Positions 17,861-26,577 of a stretch of 64,000 bases of DNA are shown here, piece by piece. The translations under genes were made by a program, and so were the position numbers. Numbering within the stretch: the first letter of the stretch is position 1; each line of letters begins with the position of its first letter. Location: the NCBI GenBank assembly GCA_965233625.1, contig OZ247499.1, positions 7,068,001 to 7,132,000 of the forward strand, written 5' to 3'. Under the pieces are notes generated by a model. That model was not told where the DNA came from. It did not search any database and was given only the letters and a program-made list of their open reading frames with translations. This DNA comes from G965233625 sp965233625. GTDB taxonomy: Bacteria; Planctomycetota; Planctomycetia; Pirellulales; Pirellulaceae.

Positions 17861-18475
17861 ATGCAAGCGCTGATCCTTGTCGATATTCAAAACGACTTTC
17901 TACCCGGCGGCCCGTTGGCCGTTCCTGATGGCGACCAGGTAACAGGAATCGCCAATGCCCTGATGCCAAAGTTTACCTGTGTGGTTGCCACGCAGGACTG
18001 GCATCCAGCCAATCACGGCAGCTTTGCCGCGAATCACCGCGGTAAACAGCCCGGAGAGATGGTGGAACTTGACGGGCTGGACCAGTTGCTCTGGCCGGTT
18101 CATTGTGTGCAGAACACCGGCGGAGCGCAGTTTGCGCCGGAGCTGCAGACGGCTGGGATCGAACGTATCTTCCCCAAGGGCGTTGATCCAACGGTCGACA
18201 GTTACAGCGGTTTCTTTGACAACGGGCGACGAAAAGAAACCGGAATGCGTGCTTATCTGAAAGAACGGGGCGTGACCAGCGTCTATGTAGTCGGACTTGC
18301 CACGGACTACTGTGTGAAGTTCACCGCGCTCGACGCCGTTTCCTGCGGATTCGAAACCAGCCTGATTGAAGATGGCTGCCGCGGCGTGAACATTCAACCC
18401 GGTGATGTGTCCCAGGCAGTTGACGAAATGCGCGCTGCGGGTGTTCAGGTGCTTGGCAGCAGCGACATGATATAG
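17861..18475 (+). CDS. pncA: Nicotinamidase
   Basis: A 204-residue isochorismatase-fold amidase that deamidates nicotinamide to nicotinate in NAD salvage. The catalytic triad is visible as D8 (LVDIQNDF), K106 (FPKGVDPTVDSYSGFFDN) and C151 (VGLATDYCVKFTA). Metal ligands D46, H48 and H81 (QDWHPANH and WPVHCV) are all present. Start ATG has GGGAG seven bases upstream. The next gene, 31 bp downstream, encodes an NAD-consuming enzyme that releases nicotinamide, which gives the pair a coherent logic. Confidence 0.95.
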   Translation: MQALILVDIQNDFLPGGPLAVPDGDQVTGIANALMPKFTCVVATQDWHPANHGSFAANHRGKQPGEMVELDGLDQLLWPVHCVQNTGGAQFAPELQTAGIERIFPKGVDPTVDSYSGFFDNGRRKETGMRAYLKERGVTSVYVVGLATDYCVKFTALDAVSCGFETSLIEDGCRGVNIQPGDVSQAVDEMRAAGVQVLGSSDMI

Positions 18476-18506
18476 CACCCTGAAATTCACACCCGTTTGA
18501 TCTTCG

Positions 18507-19055
18507 ATGGACAACAAAACACTCGTTAAACACAGCAAATTCATCAGCCTGGTCCTGCGTCACCAGCCAGACAAGGCGGGCCTGACGCTTGACCCTGCGG
18601 GCTGGGTCGAAGTGCAGTCGCTGTTGGACGGCATGCAACGTCGCGGCCGTAATATCACCCTGCAACAGTTGCAGGAATTGGTTGCAAGTAACGACAAGCA
18701 GCGATTCGCGTTTAGCGAAGACGGCCTGCGCATCCGCGCGAATCAAGGGCATTCGGTTGAAGTGGACCTCGGTTATCTGCCGGCCGATCCGCCCGCTGAA
18801 CTTTTGCACGGAACGATTGCCAAATTCGCGGAATCGATCCGGCTGGAGGGCATTCAGAAACGCAACCGCCATCACGTGCATCTTTCCGCCGACCGGGAAA
18901 CGGCGCGGAAAGTAGCATTGCGGCGCGGCAAGCCGGTGATCCTGATCGTCGACGCAGCTGCGATGCAGGCGGACGGCCACGCGTTCTTTGTGACAGCCAA
19001 CGGCGTCTGGCTTACGGACGAAGTCCCGGTGCAGTACATCCGCTTCCCAGCGTAG
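18507..19055 (+). CDS. kptA: RNA 2'-phosphotransferase (Tpt1/KptA)
   Basis: A 182-residue KptA/Tpt1 enzyme that transfers the 2'-phosphate of an RNA splice-type junction to NAD, releasing nicotinamide and ADP-ribose 1'',2''-cyclic phosphate. Conserved parts are the N-terminal SKFISLVLRHQPDKAGLTLD with the Arg-His pair, the KQRFAFSEDGLRIRANQGHS motif, LLHGTIAKFAESI, and HHVHLSADRETA with the later GHAFFVTANGVWLT. The length is typical. Its bacterial substrate is generally unknown. It follows the nicotinamidase gene on the same strand, probably in one transcript. Confidence 0.95.
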   Translation: MDNKTLVKHSKFISLVLRHQPDKAGLTLDPAGWVEVQSLLDGMQRRGRNITLQQLQELVASNDKQRFAFSEDGLRIRANQGHSVEVDLGYLPADPPAELLHGTIAKFAESIRLEGIQKRNRHHVHLSADRETARKVALRRGKPVILIVDAAAMQADGHAFFVTANGVWLTDEVPVQYIRFPA

Positions 19056-19063
19056 ATCAGCCG

Positions 19064-21685
19064 TTACAGCTTTACTTTGATCTGATAGTTCAGAATCCGG
19101 CCGCCGCGGATTTCTTCCGCCCGCAGCCACAGGGTTTTACCTTCGAGGCTGGCAGCGTCGGGGTAGATGTACGTCTGCTGATTGCTGCCTCTGCCTTGGC
19201 GTAGCACTTGAATCCGCTGCCGTTTCCGCTGAGGGGCGAAGAGCATGCAGTTGAAATTCACTTCTTCATCGGTGTTGTTGTTGAAGATCTGATTCACGAC
19301 GAGTTCACCTGCGCGGTTCTCACTGACATTCAGCTTGATAGTTACATCGCCAAGTCCGACCTGCATTTCGCGGTACACGCTAAAACGGTAGGTCTTCTCC
19401 GCGCGGACCTCAAAGTCGGTGCGTATCGGCTGCACGCCCGTGTTGGCGCCTGCTTTCAGGAACACCACAAACGGACGGTTCACTTTTTCTCCTTGGGCGG
19501 CTTTAAACTCCTGGCGTCGTCTCTCGGTGCCCCACGTTGATGGCGTCTGCATTTCAACAACGCCCCCCAGACCCTGTGAGAAATGATTGACAAACTCAAA
19601 CGCAGTCCACTGGTTACGACCGAAGACGCTCTTCAATTGCGGGTTGGGGAAGCGGAAATCGATTCTCCACCGCATCACCGCGTCGTTAACCCCGGTGATA
19701 AAGATGGGCAGCGGCCCTGTCTGAATCACTTGCCGGTGCCCTTCTGTGCCGGGGGTGCTTTCGCGACCCCAGGCGTCGATTAGTTTCACGTCCTCGCCCA
19801 GGTAAAGGACTTCGCGCGTGGGTTGATCGCTCCAGACGACCATCACGGCTTCGCCATTGCGGGAGAAGATCTGATTGTGGCTGCCATTAGGCATCACAAT
19901 GCTGCCTGTGTAATGCGAACCCGCCAGAGTTAATGCAGACGTCCGCCACGGCAGAAACAATTCGCCTGGAGCGCCGTCGTTGTTCATCACCCCTGTTTCG
20001 TCATCGAACGGCTCAGGGACAAACGCCGCATCAACACCTTGCTGTTTAGCGGCCACCATCCGCAATATCAGGTCACGCGCCCGGCGGTCTGCCGGATACC
20101 GGCTCTGAGCGAGCGGCCGCATGCTGATCCAGCGTTTGGCGGCTTGACCGGCTGAGTCGTGAAGGTGTGCCGCAAGCTCATCGTGCGTGAACGGGGCGCC
20201 TTCGTCTAAGGCCAGAAACTGGTACGAAGGTTTCTCGGCCTCGGGCAATTTGTGAAGCCACCGCCAGGGCATGCCGATCTTGATGGACTGCCCGAACCGT
20301 TCCATCGACGTCTTAATGCTCGCGATTTTTTCGTTGAGGCCAGCGTAGTCAACGAAGCTGAAGTCGTTGTCGCTGCCCAGTTGCCACCAGTGCACCTTCA
20401 GCGACAGGCGGGTCATCACAGGATCTACAAACGGGCGCCAGACCGGGGCCTCATTGAACGCTTCGGCGGCAGGGACGTTTCCATCCCCCTGAAAGCTGTT
20501 CCGCGCCGCAGCAGGCGGCTGGTCGAGAACGCCAATCAGGTTCATCTGGCGGAGGTCAAGACGCTCTGCAAACTGCGCGATTTCTTCGCCTCGCGTGTGG
20601 TTCTCTTCGTGGTACCACACCGGCAGTTTCACCCAGTGCACACCCGCTGCTTCCAGCAGTTCCGGCAGCTGCTTCAGCGCAAGAGGATTGTCTTGTTTAA
20701 GGGACCAGCCAAATTCGCCACCGTGCGTTCCGGCAAGTTCTGTGAGAATGGCCAGCGTTGTCGTTTTCTGTAGCACGCCGCCGGTGGTCTGCATTGAAAC
20801 ACGCAGGCGATAAAAACCAGGCTTGGTAATTTCAGGCTTCCAGGTCGCAGAGCCGTGGAAAACAGCTTCGGACGAAGTGCTTGCCCCGGCAGCGTCGATC
20901 GCTTCTGCAGCCTTTTTGACCAGATGCCCTGTGCGGTCCATCAGCTCAAAGGTGACTAGCGGCATTTTTGTGCGGATGCCGGACACCTTGCAGGTAATGA
21001 CCGGCTGATCGCCTTGCTGATACACACGATGCGGCTTGTCGCTGACAAGGTTCATACGGGGCATCCGCGCGAAACGGATGTCATCAAACATCGCCGATCC
21101 CGTCAGATCAGCCTTGGTCGTGGGGTGTAGATGCAGGCCGATCCGCACGCTGCAAGCACCGGCGTCGGCCGGGGTTACCGGGCCTAACTGAACATCCTTC
21201 CATTCTCTGGCGTCAACGGTTAGCGGCGTGTTGAACGCCGGTTGCTGCACCTTGCCGGATTTGTCGAGAAACTCAACGCTGATGAACGCGCGGCTGTTCA
21301 CCAGCCCTTTGGTGCGAAGCCTTGCAGTGAGCATATAACTGAACACGGAGCTGACATCCGCCGGTGGAGAATAAACCGAGGCGGCGCCGCCGTCCAAGTC
21401 AATTTGCAGGTAGTGGTTCGTCTGATTGGCAACGTCCGGTTGTGCATCCGCGACGGGGGGCTGGCGGGTGATACCGACGTTTACGTAGTTGGGATAACCG
21501 CGACCGCTGCGTCGTTTCCAGCCATCGGGCCAGGTGTCGTAATTCCGGTCGGTTGCAGATTCAAAGTCGCACTGGTAAACCGTATTGGTATCGTTTTCGG
21601 CCATAGCAGCCGCGCCAGAATCGCCGCTCTCACCAGGGGCGGCGCCAAGCGTGGCTAATATCAGGCTGACGGCAAGGGCGTTCAT
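19064..21685 (-). CDS. Large secreted protein, glycoside-hydrolase-like
   Basis: An 873-residue exported protein with a short signal peptide. Residues about 35-210 look like a carbohydrate-binding beta-sandwich (YQCDFES at the start, FSYMLTARLRTKGLV, SAMFDDIRFARM at the end), 215-320 form an Ig-like strand-rich part, and 325-600 resemble a TIM-barrel glycosidase (GEFGWSLKQDN, GVHWVKLPVWYHEEN, WWQLGSDNDFSF). The rest is beta-rich. No glycoside-hydrolase family can be named with confidence. Its ATG at 21685 is only about 20 bp from the divergent epimerase start, so promoters lie within coding sequence. Confidence 0.75.
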   Translation of the reverse strand: MNALAVSLILATLGAAPGESGDSGAAAMAENDTNTVYQCDFESATDRNYDTWPDGWKRRSGRGYPNYVNVGITRQPPVADAQPDVANQTNHYLQIDLDGGAASVYSPPADVSSVFSYMLTARLRTKGLVNSRAFISVEFLDKSGKVQQPAFNTPLTVDAREWKDVQLGPVTPADAGACSVRIGLHLHPTTKADLTGSAMFDDIRFARMPRMNLVSDKPHRVYQQGDQPVITCKVSGIRTKMPLVTFELMDRTGHLVKKAAEAIDAAGASTSSEAVFHGSATWKPEITKPGFYRLRVSMQTTGGVLQKTTTLAILTELAGTHGGEFGWSLKQDNPLALKQLPELLEAAGVHWVKLPVWYHEENHTRGEEIAQFAERLDLRQMNLIGVLDQPPAAARNSFQGDGNVPAAEAFNEAPVWRPFVDPVMTRLSLKVHWWQLGSDNDFSFVDYAGLNEKIASIKTSMERFGQSIKIGMPWRWLHKLPEAEKPSYQFLALDEGAPFTHDELAAHLHDSAGQAAKRWISMRPLAQSRYPADRRARDLILRMVAAKQQGVDAAFVPEPFDDETGVMNNDGAPGELFLPWRTSALTLAGSHYTGSIVMPNGSHNQIFSRNGEAVMVVWSDQPTREVLYLGEDVKLIDAWGRESTPGTEGHRQVIQTGPLPIFITGVNDAVMRWRIDFRFPNPQLKSVFGRNQWTAFEFVNHFSQGLGGVVEMQTPSTWGTERRRQEFKAAQGEKVNRPFVVFLKAGANTGVQPIRTDFEVRAEKTYRFSVYREMQVGLGDVTIKLNVSENRAGELVVNQIFNNNTDEEVNFNCMLFAPQRKRQRIQVLRQGRGSNQQTYIYPDAASLEGKTLWLRAEEIRGGRILNYQIKVKL

Positions 21686-21705
21686 TGAAAGAGGAATCCG
21701 GCTTC

Positions 21706-22488
21706 ATGCTGCATGTAAGAATAAGCGTCGACACGGGAAGTTTAGGTTTACCTCTGAAGCAGGCGCTCACCATGGCCGCCCGCCTGGGCGCCGACGCTGT
21801 TGAAATTGACGGCCGGGGAGAGATTACACCGCGGGAAATGAATCGCACGGCTGTGCGGCATGTGCGGAAACTGCTGGAAGATCTGAATCTGCGGATTGCA
21901 TCGGTGCAATTCCGCACACGCAACGGCTACGATGCTGCCGACGGGCTGGAACGACGGGTTGAAGCCACCAAAGCCGCCCTGCAAATGGCGTACGATCTGG
22001 GCGCCCGGGTTGTTGTGAATCAGATCGGGCAGATTCCCGAAGACACGGGCAGCCAGGCGTGGCGGAACCTGGCCGAGAGTCTTGCGGACATCGGCCGGCA
22101 CGGTCAGCGGACCGGCGCCATGCTGGCAGCGCGTACGGCGGATACACCGCCCGATAAGCTTTTCAACCTGATCGAAGCGCTGCCCGAGGGCGCGTTGGGC
22201 GTTGATTTCGATCCGGCCGGGTTGATTCTCAACGGGCACGAAGCGCCGGCAGCCATGGAAATGCTCGGTGCCCATGTACTTAGCCTTCGCGGCGTAGACG
22301 CTGTTCGCGATGCGGCGCGTGGCCGCGGTGTTGTAACGCAGCTTGGACGCGGTTCTGCTGAGTTCCCGGAGCTGCTAGGTGTGCTCGAACGGCATGGGTA
22401 TAACGGCTTCATCACGGTCGAGAATGTCAGCGAAACCGGCGCCCAAGTCGAAATAGCCGAGACAATCGAGTATCTTCGAAGATTGTAG
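21706..22488 (+). CDS. Sugar phosphate isomerase/epimerase (xylose isomerase-like TIM barrel)
   Basis: A 260-residue member of the AP-endonuclease-2/xylose-isomerase-like superfamily. Segments typical of the fold are VRISVDTGSLGLPLKQALTMA, ADAVEIDGRGEI, VRHVRKLLEDLNLRIASVQF, GVDFDPAGLILNG and YNGFITVENVS. Metal ligands are only partly conserved (Asp in DFDPAG, Glu in TVENV). The substrate is not evident. The frame opens at a TTG (21685), but the ATG at 21706 with upstream GAGGA fits better. It overlaps the divergent promoter region of the 873-residue secreted protein. Confidence 0.8.
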   Translation: MLHVRISVDTGSLGLPLKQALTMAARLGADAVEIDGRGEITPREMNRTAVRHVRKLLEDLNLRIASVQFRTRNGYDAADGLERRVEATKAALQMAYDLGARVVVNQIGQIPEDTGSQAWRNLAESLADIGRHGQRTGAMLAARTADTPPDKLFNLIEALPEGALGVDFDPAGLILNGHEAPAAMEMLGAHVLSLRGVDAVRDAARGRGVVTQLGRGSAEFPELLGVLERHGYNGFITVENVSETGAQVEIAETIEYLRRL

Positions 22489-22527
22489 ATGTTTCTCTTC
22501 GCACCCAAACCAGGATGTAACAAGACC

Positions 22528-23019
22528 ATGAATAAACTAACGACCGCCGCCGCGCTGCTGATCTTAGCTTCCGTTGCCGTCACAGCCGTGGCGGATGAAC
22601 CTGCTGATAAGAAAAGCAAGAAGGGCAAATCGCAGGAAGAACTTTACAAGGCGTTTGAAGCCAAGATGAAGGATGTGAAGCTGCGCGGGCATTTCACTAC
22701 GGTCAAAGACGGAACGATCGAAAGTAAGGAAGAGTCCTACACGATCCGCAGCGCCAAGAAGCTTGATACAAAAGGCGATATCTGGCTCATCACCGCTCAT
22801 CTGAGTTACGGCGGCCAGGAAGGCGATGTTACCCTGCCGCTGCCAGTGAAGTGGGCCGGTGATACGCCGGTAATTACCTTGGACAGCTACAAAGTTCCCG
22901 GCATGGGCACCTTCAGTGCGCGGGTGGCCTTCCATGGCGACCGTTACTTCGGCACCTGGCAGCACGACGCCAAGGGCGGCCATATCTACGGCGTGCTGGA
23001 GAAAGCAGAAGAAAAGTAA
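22528..23019 (+). CDS. Small secreted hypothetical protein
   Basis: A 163-residue exported protein: signal peptide about 1-22 (AALLILASVAVTAVADE), lysine-rich linker, then a beta-rich domain of about 125 residues with motifs FTTVKDGTIESKEESYTIRSAKKL, DVTLPLPVKWAGDTPVITLDSYKVPGMGTFSARV and YFGTWQHDAKGGHIYG. The pattern resembles small planctomycete periplasmic proteins of unknown role. It follows the epimerase gene closely and may be cotranscribed. Confidence 0.75.
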   Translation: MNKLTTAAALLILASVAVTAVADEPADKKSKKGKSQEELYKAFEAKMKDVKLRGHFTTVKDGTIESKEESYTIRSAKKLDTKGDIWLITAHLSYGGQEGDVTLPLPVKWAGDTPVITLDSYKVPGMGTFSARVAFHGDRYFGTWQHDAKGGHIYGVLEKAEEK

Positions 23020-23058
23020 CGTCACTCAGGCGTTGCCTGTCCGTTCCCTGCCGCCGCG

Positions 23059-24762
23059 TTATTTGCTGCGTAGCGGCAGGCGGAAGCATGCGGCCTGGGT
23101 GTTGTTACGGACGAGCAGTTTGTCGCCGGTCAGGCACAGCGTATTCCAGTTCTGGCCGTCGAGCGCTTTGAACTCGCCCAGGACATTCATCTTCTGCGGA
23201 TTGAGTTCGATCATCCGCACAACACCATCACGTTCTCCGATAACCAGCAGCACGTCGCCAGCAATCAGCAGCTGCCCATGTGCGTAGCGGCCCTTTTTCC
23301 ATTGCTGCTTGCCTGTTTCCAGGTTCACGCATTGAAGAATGCCGTCCGACAGTCCGTAGGCGTAGCCCTCGTGCGTGACTAGATTGCTGAGTTTGGTGCG
23401 CAGGTTACGGGTGCTCCGCCATACTTCTTCAACGGTGTATTTGGCATTGTCTTCCCCGGTTTTGATTTTCATCATCCGGGCGCCGGCTCCATATCCCTTG
23501 GAAACAAGCACGCGGTCACCGCTGAGAATATGCGGCTGCGACGTGTTCGCATCGCCGTTGGTGTGCCCTGGCCAAGACTCACGCCACAGTTCTTCGCCAG
23601 TTTTCAGATCGTGGCCAGCGACGGTGTCTTCGTTAACCACCACCACCTGCTCTACGCCAGCAATCGTGCCCAATGCCGGCGAGCTGTAGCTGACCTGCTG
23701 CTCACCGCCTTTCCAGACGGTTTCGCCTGTTGCTGTGTCGAAGGCCATCAGGGATGTCTTGTCACCATCGGCCGGTCCACCCACCGGCGCGATCACCAGG
23801 TCGCCCGCGATAAGGGGCGAAGTTGAACGGCCCCAAGCGACGTTACCCATGTCTTCAGCAGGCGTAACGCCGGCAATTTTTAGCAGGTCCTGTTTCCAGA
23901 CTTCCTTGCCCGTGGCGCCATCGAGACACCGTAGCACGCCCGTGGCGCCCAATGCATAGACCTTCCCGTCGTGGATGGTTGGCGTGCTGCGCGGACCGAT
24001 CCCGCCCATCAATGTTTCGTGCCGCGTTTCTGTTCCCGTGGACCACAGCAGTTCACCATCTTTCGCGCGGTAACAGGTCACCATCTCGCGCTTGCCGCGT
24101 TGTTCCATCGTCACGGCAAAGCCGTTTACGACGACAAAGCCGCTCCAGCCGGCGCCGATATCTTTACGCCAGATTTCCTGCGGAGGATTTTTGCTCCAGT
24201 CTTTGGCCAGTTCAACGCCGGTCACCTTACTGTTGCGATCAGGGCCCAGGAACTGCGGAAAGTCTGCGGGCGTTGTCGTCTTCAGATCATAGGTTGCTTC
24301 GGCCGGCGCCACATTCCCGCTGGCGAGCTTTGTGTCCGCCGGTGCGGTCCATCGCCATTCAAAGGTCGGCACCAGACGGGCATCGACGCTGCTGACCTTA
24401 AGCAGCGTTACCGGCAGCAGATTCAAGGCAATGAATGCGACGGCCCCGGCCAGACGTATGGGTAGCAGGTACGCGCTGAAGAATACAAACCAGATCACCA
24501 GTGGCAGAATGGCGAAAAACCCCAGGACAAGCGTCAGGATGTTGATAATGGCGCCGTCACCGTCACCCATTCCCCAGTGCACCGCCAATAGGCCGAGCAG
24601 TGCTGCCGCCGAAAATCCAAGCGTGACCAGCCCCGGAAAATACCGGCGACCGCGACGCTTCTTTGGTGGAGTCGTGATTGAGGCGTTCTCTGGTTGCGTG
24701 TTGTCTTCCGCCGCTGCGTCGGTGGATGAAGCGGAAGTGGCCTCAGGGGATGGATCGGTCAT
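23059..24762 (-). CDS. Membrane-anchored PQQ-type beta-propeller protein
   Basis: A 567-residue protein with an acidic N-terminal segment, three to four transmembrane helices (about 40-125) and a periplasmic BamB/PQQ-like beta-propeller. Repeats with the characteristic DGKVYALGATGVLRCLDGATGKEVWKQDL and DLKTGEELWRESWPG pattern are present (AxDGxxxW). No PQQ enzyme residues are recognisable, so it is probably structural or a binding protein. Similar membrane-anchored propellers are frequent in planctomycetes, where the role is unknown. It is divergent from the YhaM-like nuclease. Confidence 0.88.
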   Translation of the reverse strand: MTDPSPEATSASSTDAAAEDNTQPENASITTPPKKRRGRRYFPGLVTLGFSAAALLGLLAVHWGMGDGDGAIINILTLVLGFFAILPLVIWFVFFSAYLLPIRLAGAVAFIALNLLPVTLLKVSSVDARLVPTFEWRWTAPADTKLASGNVAPAEATYDLKTTTPADFPQFLGPDRNSKVTGVELAKDWSKNPPQEIWRKDIGAGWSGFVVVNGFAVTMEQRGKREMVTCYRAKDGELLWSTGTETRHETLMGGIGPRSTPTIHDGKVYALGATGVLRCLDGATGKEVWKQDLLKIAGVTPAEDMGNVAWGRSTSPLIAGDLVIAPVGGPADGDKTSLMAFDTATGETVWKGGEQQVSYSSPALGTIAGVEQVVVVNEDTVAGHDLKTGEELWRESWPGHTNGDANTSQPHILSGDRVLVSKGYGAGARMMKIKTGEDNAKYTVEEVWRSTRNLRTKLSNLVTHEGYAYGLSDGILQCVNLETGKQQWKKGRYAHGQLLIAGDVLLVIGERDGVVRMIELNPQKMNVLGEFKALDGQNWNTLCLTGDKLLVRNNTQAACFRLPLRSK

Positions 24763-24808
24763 GGCGGCTGCCGTTAAAGATTGCTTGAAGTCCGTTGCGT
24801 TTGTTTAT

Positions 24809-24837
24809 GGTAGACCGGTTTGAATTTTCCGGCTACC
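24809..24837. promoter_or_regulatory. Imperfect inverted repeat in a divergent region
   Basis: GGTAG-A-CCGG and CCGG-CTACC flank a 10-base AT-rich centre, giving a 9-bp stem with one bulged base. It lies 47 bases upstream of the beta-propeller gene start and 118 bases before the YhaM-like gene. It might be an operator or transcript hairpin; nothing else supports this. Confidence 0.35.
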
Positions 24838-24954
24838 GCCATACCTAGATCGCTCACACAGCTAATGCAATACGCTTTACAATAGCCTGCTGGAAGACAA
24901 ACACTTCCGTTGCTGGTCGACCGGACCAGTGGAGGATTGACGGTTTAACGGCTG

Positions 24955-26001
24955 ATGAAGGTGGTGAAAGGCTTGAGTCAGAAAAAGACGATTCCCATCA
25001 TCGCTTTGTGCGATCTGGTGGATGGGCAGGAGGCAGACACTTTCGCCATGATGACGCTTAAGGACGAGTCGACAACGCGGTCCGGCAAGCCTTATTTCCG
25101 CGTGGGGTTCCGCGATGCGAAACGGGAGCTGCAGTTCCCCATCTGGAACGATTCCGTCTGTGCTGCCGATTGCCGCGAAAACTGGTCGCCCGGCAAGTTC
25201 TATAAACTACGCGGCGTTTACAAAGACGACCCCGTCTACGGCCCGCAGTTTGAAGTGCATCGCGCCCGCGAAGTCGTGCCCGAAGATGAACAGGACGGCT
25301 TCAGCGAGAACCTCTGCCAGCCCCAATCGGGCTTCGATACCGAAGCGATGTTCGACCAGCTTGTTGAACTGGCGGAAGGGATTTCGTCCGGGCCGCTGGC
25401 GGAATTGACGGTGGGCATCCTGCAATCGCATCGCGAGACTTTGCTGACTTTACCCGCAGCAACCCATAACCACCATGCGTTTGCCGGTGGGTATCTGGAG
25501 CACGTGCTAAGTGTAACCCGCAACGCCGTGATGCTTGGCCGGAAGTACAAGAGCGAATATCCGGCGCTGCGGCCCGCCCTCTCCGTGGACCTGATAACCG
25601 CCGGCGCCATCCTGCATGACATTGGCAAAGTCCATGAGCTTTCGCAGACGCCCACCGGCGCCGAGTATACGGCTGCGGGCGAACTGATCGGGCACATTCT
25701 GCTCGGTCGCGACATCGCACGGGAAGCAGCGGCCAAGCAGGCGGCAGCGGGCAACCCTGTGGATGAAGAAACGATGCTGTGTCTGGAACACATTATCGTC
25801 GCGCACCAGAGGCTGCCTGAATGGGGTTCGCCCAAGCAGCCCATGACGCCCGAAGCATTGATCGTGCATCACGCCGACGATCTGGATGCGACCTTCCAGA
25901 TGATGCTGTCGCTACTGGCGGCGGAAACCGGTCAGCACGACATGACCCGCAAACGCACACCGCACCGCACACGCGTCTTCCGCGGCTTCCATAGTCCTTA
26001 G
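24955..26001 (+). CDS. YhaM-like 3'-5' exoribonuclease (OB-fold plus HD domain)
   Basis: A 348-residue cytoplasmic nuclease. Residues about 20-110 form an OB nucleic-acid-binding fold (ALCDLVDGQEADTFAMMTLKDES, LRGVYKDDPVYGPQFEV), and 150-330 an HD domain with the metal residues H-H-AFAGGYLEH, A-I-L-H-D-I-G-K-V-H-E and later HHADDLDA. The arrangement matches YhaM, which degrades single-stranded RNA or DNA from the 3' end. Full length. A weak ribosome site (GGAGG) lies about 19 bases upstream of the ATG. Confidence 0.9.
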   Translation: MKVVKGLSQKKTIPIIALCDLVDGQEADTFAMMTLKDESTTRSGKPYFRVGFRDAKRELQFPIWNDSVCAADCRENWSPGKFYKLRGVYKDDPVYGPQFEVHRAREVVPEDEQDGFSENLCQPQSGFDTEAMFDQLVELAEGISSGPLAELTVGILQSHRETLLTLPAATHNHHAFAGGYLEHVLSVTRNAVMLGRKYKSEYPALRPALSVDLITAGAILHDIGKVHELSQTPTGAEYTAAGELIGHILLGRDIAREAAAKQAAAGNPVDEETMLCLEHIIVAHQRLPEWGSPKQPMTPEALIVHHADDLDATFQMMLSLLAAETGQHDMTRKRTPHRTRVFRGFHSP

Positions 26002-26049
26002 CAATCGCCATTTTAGAACGCACTACAATCATCCAGGACGGATAAATAA

Positions 26050-26565
26050 GTGGCCCAGAACGTCGAACTGAAAGCCAGGCTGACAGACTACGCCGCAGCT
26101 GAGTCCACGGCGTTAAGGCTGGCGACAACCGACCTGGGCGAACTAGCGCAGACAGATACCTATTTCCATTGTCCGCAGGGTCGCCTGAAGTTGCGGGAAA
26201 TGCCGGACCAAGCGGAACTGATTTTCTACAAGCGGCCGGATGATGCAGCCATCAGAACCAGCACGTACCAGCTGGTGCCTACGCACGAGCCGGCGAAACT
26301 GAAGCAGGCGTTGTCGCTGGCTTATGGTATGCGCGTGGTTGTGAAGAAGGTGCGGCGCGTGGTGCTATGGCACAACGTGCGGATTCACCTGGACCGGGTG
26401 CAGTCGCTGGGCGAATTCCTGGAGTTTGAAGCCGTTACGGGCAACGGTGTAGACCTAATGCGGGCCGGGCAGCAGGTGCAGCAACTGCAGAGTGAATTTG
26501 GAATTGGGCCGCAGCAGATTTTCAACGGTTCTTACTGCGACCTGCTGGAAGCCCTGTCACGCTGA
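26050..26565 (+). CDS. CYTH domain protein
   Basis: A 171-residue CYTH/class-IV adenylate cyclase-like protein starting at a GTG (26050). The signature V-E-L-K-A-R appears at once, followed by QTDTYFHCPQGRLKLRE and ELIFYKRPD, and near the end LGEFLEFEAV, all strands of the triphosphate tunnel. The second acidic residue of ExExK is conserved as E-L-K. Such proteins hydrolyse or bind triphosphates such as inorganic triphosphate, or make cAMP; which applies here cannot be read. It lies downstream of the YhaM-like gene. Confidence 0.88.
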   Translation: MAQNVELKARLTDYAAAESTALRLATTDLGELAQTDTYFHCPQGRLKLREMPDQAELIFYKRPDDAAIRTSTYQLVPTHEPAKLKQALSLAYGMRVVVKKVRRVVLWHNVRIHLDRVQSLGEFLEFEAVTGNGVDLMRAGQQVQQLQSEFGIGPQQIFNGSYCDLLEALSR

Positions 26566-26577
26566 TCGACGCGGCTG

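Noticed and set aside
24840..24950. Short TGGTC/GACCA inverted repeat before the YhaM-like gene
   Set aside because: Only five base pairs; expected by chance in GC-rich DNA.
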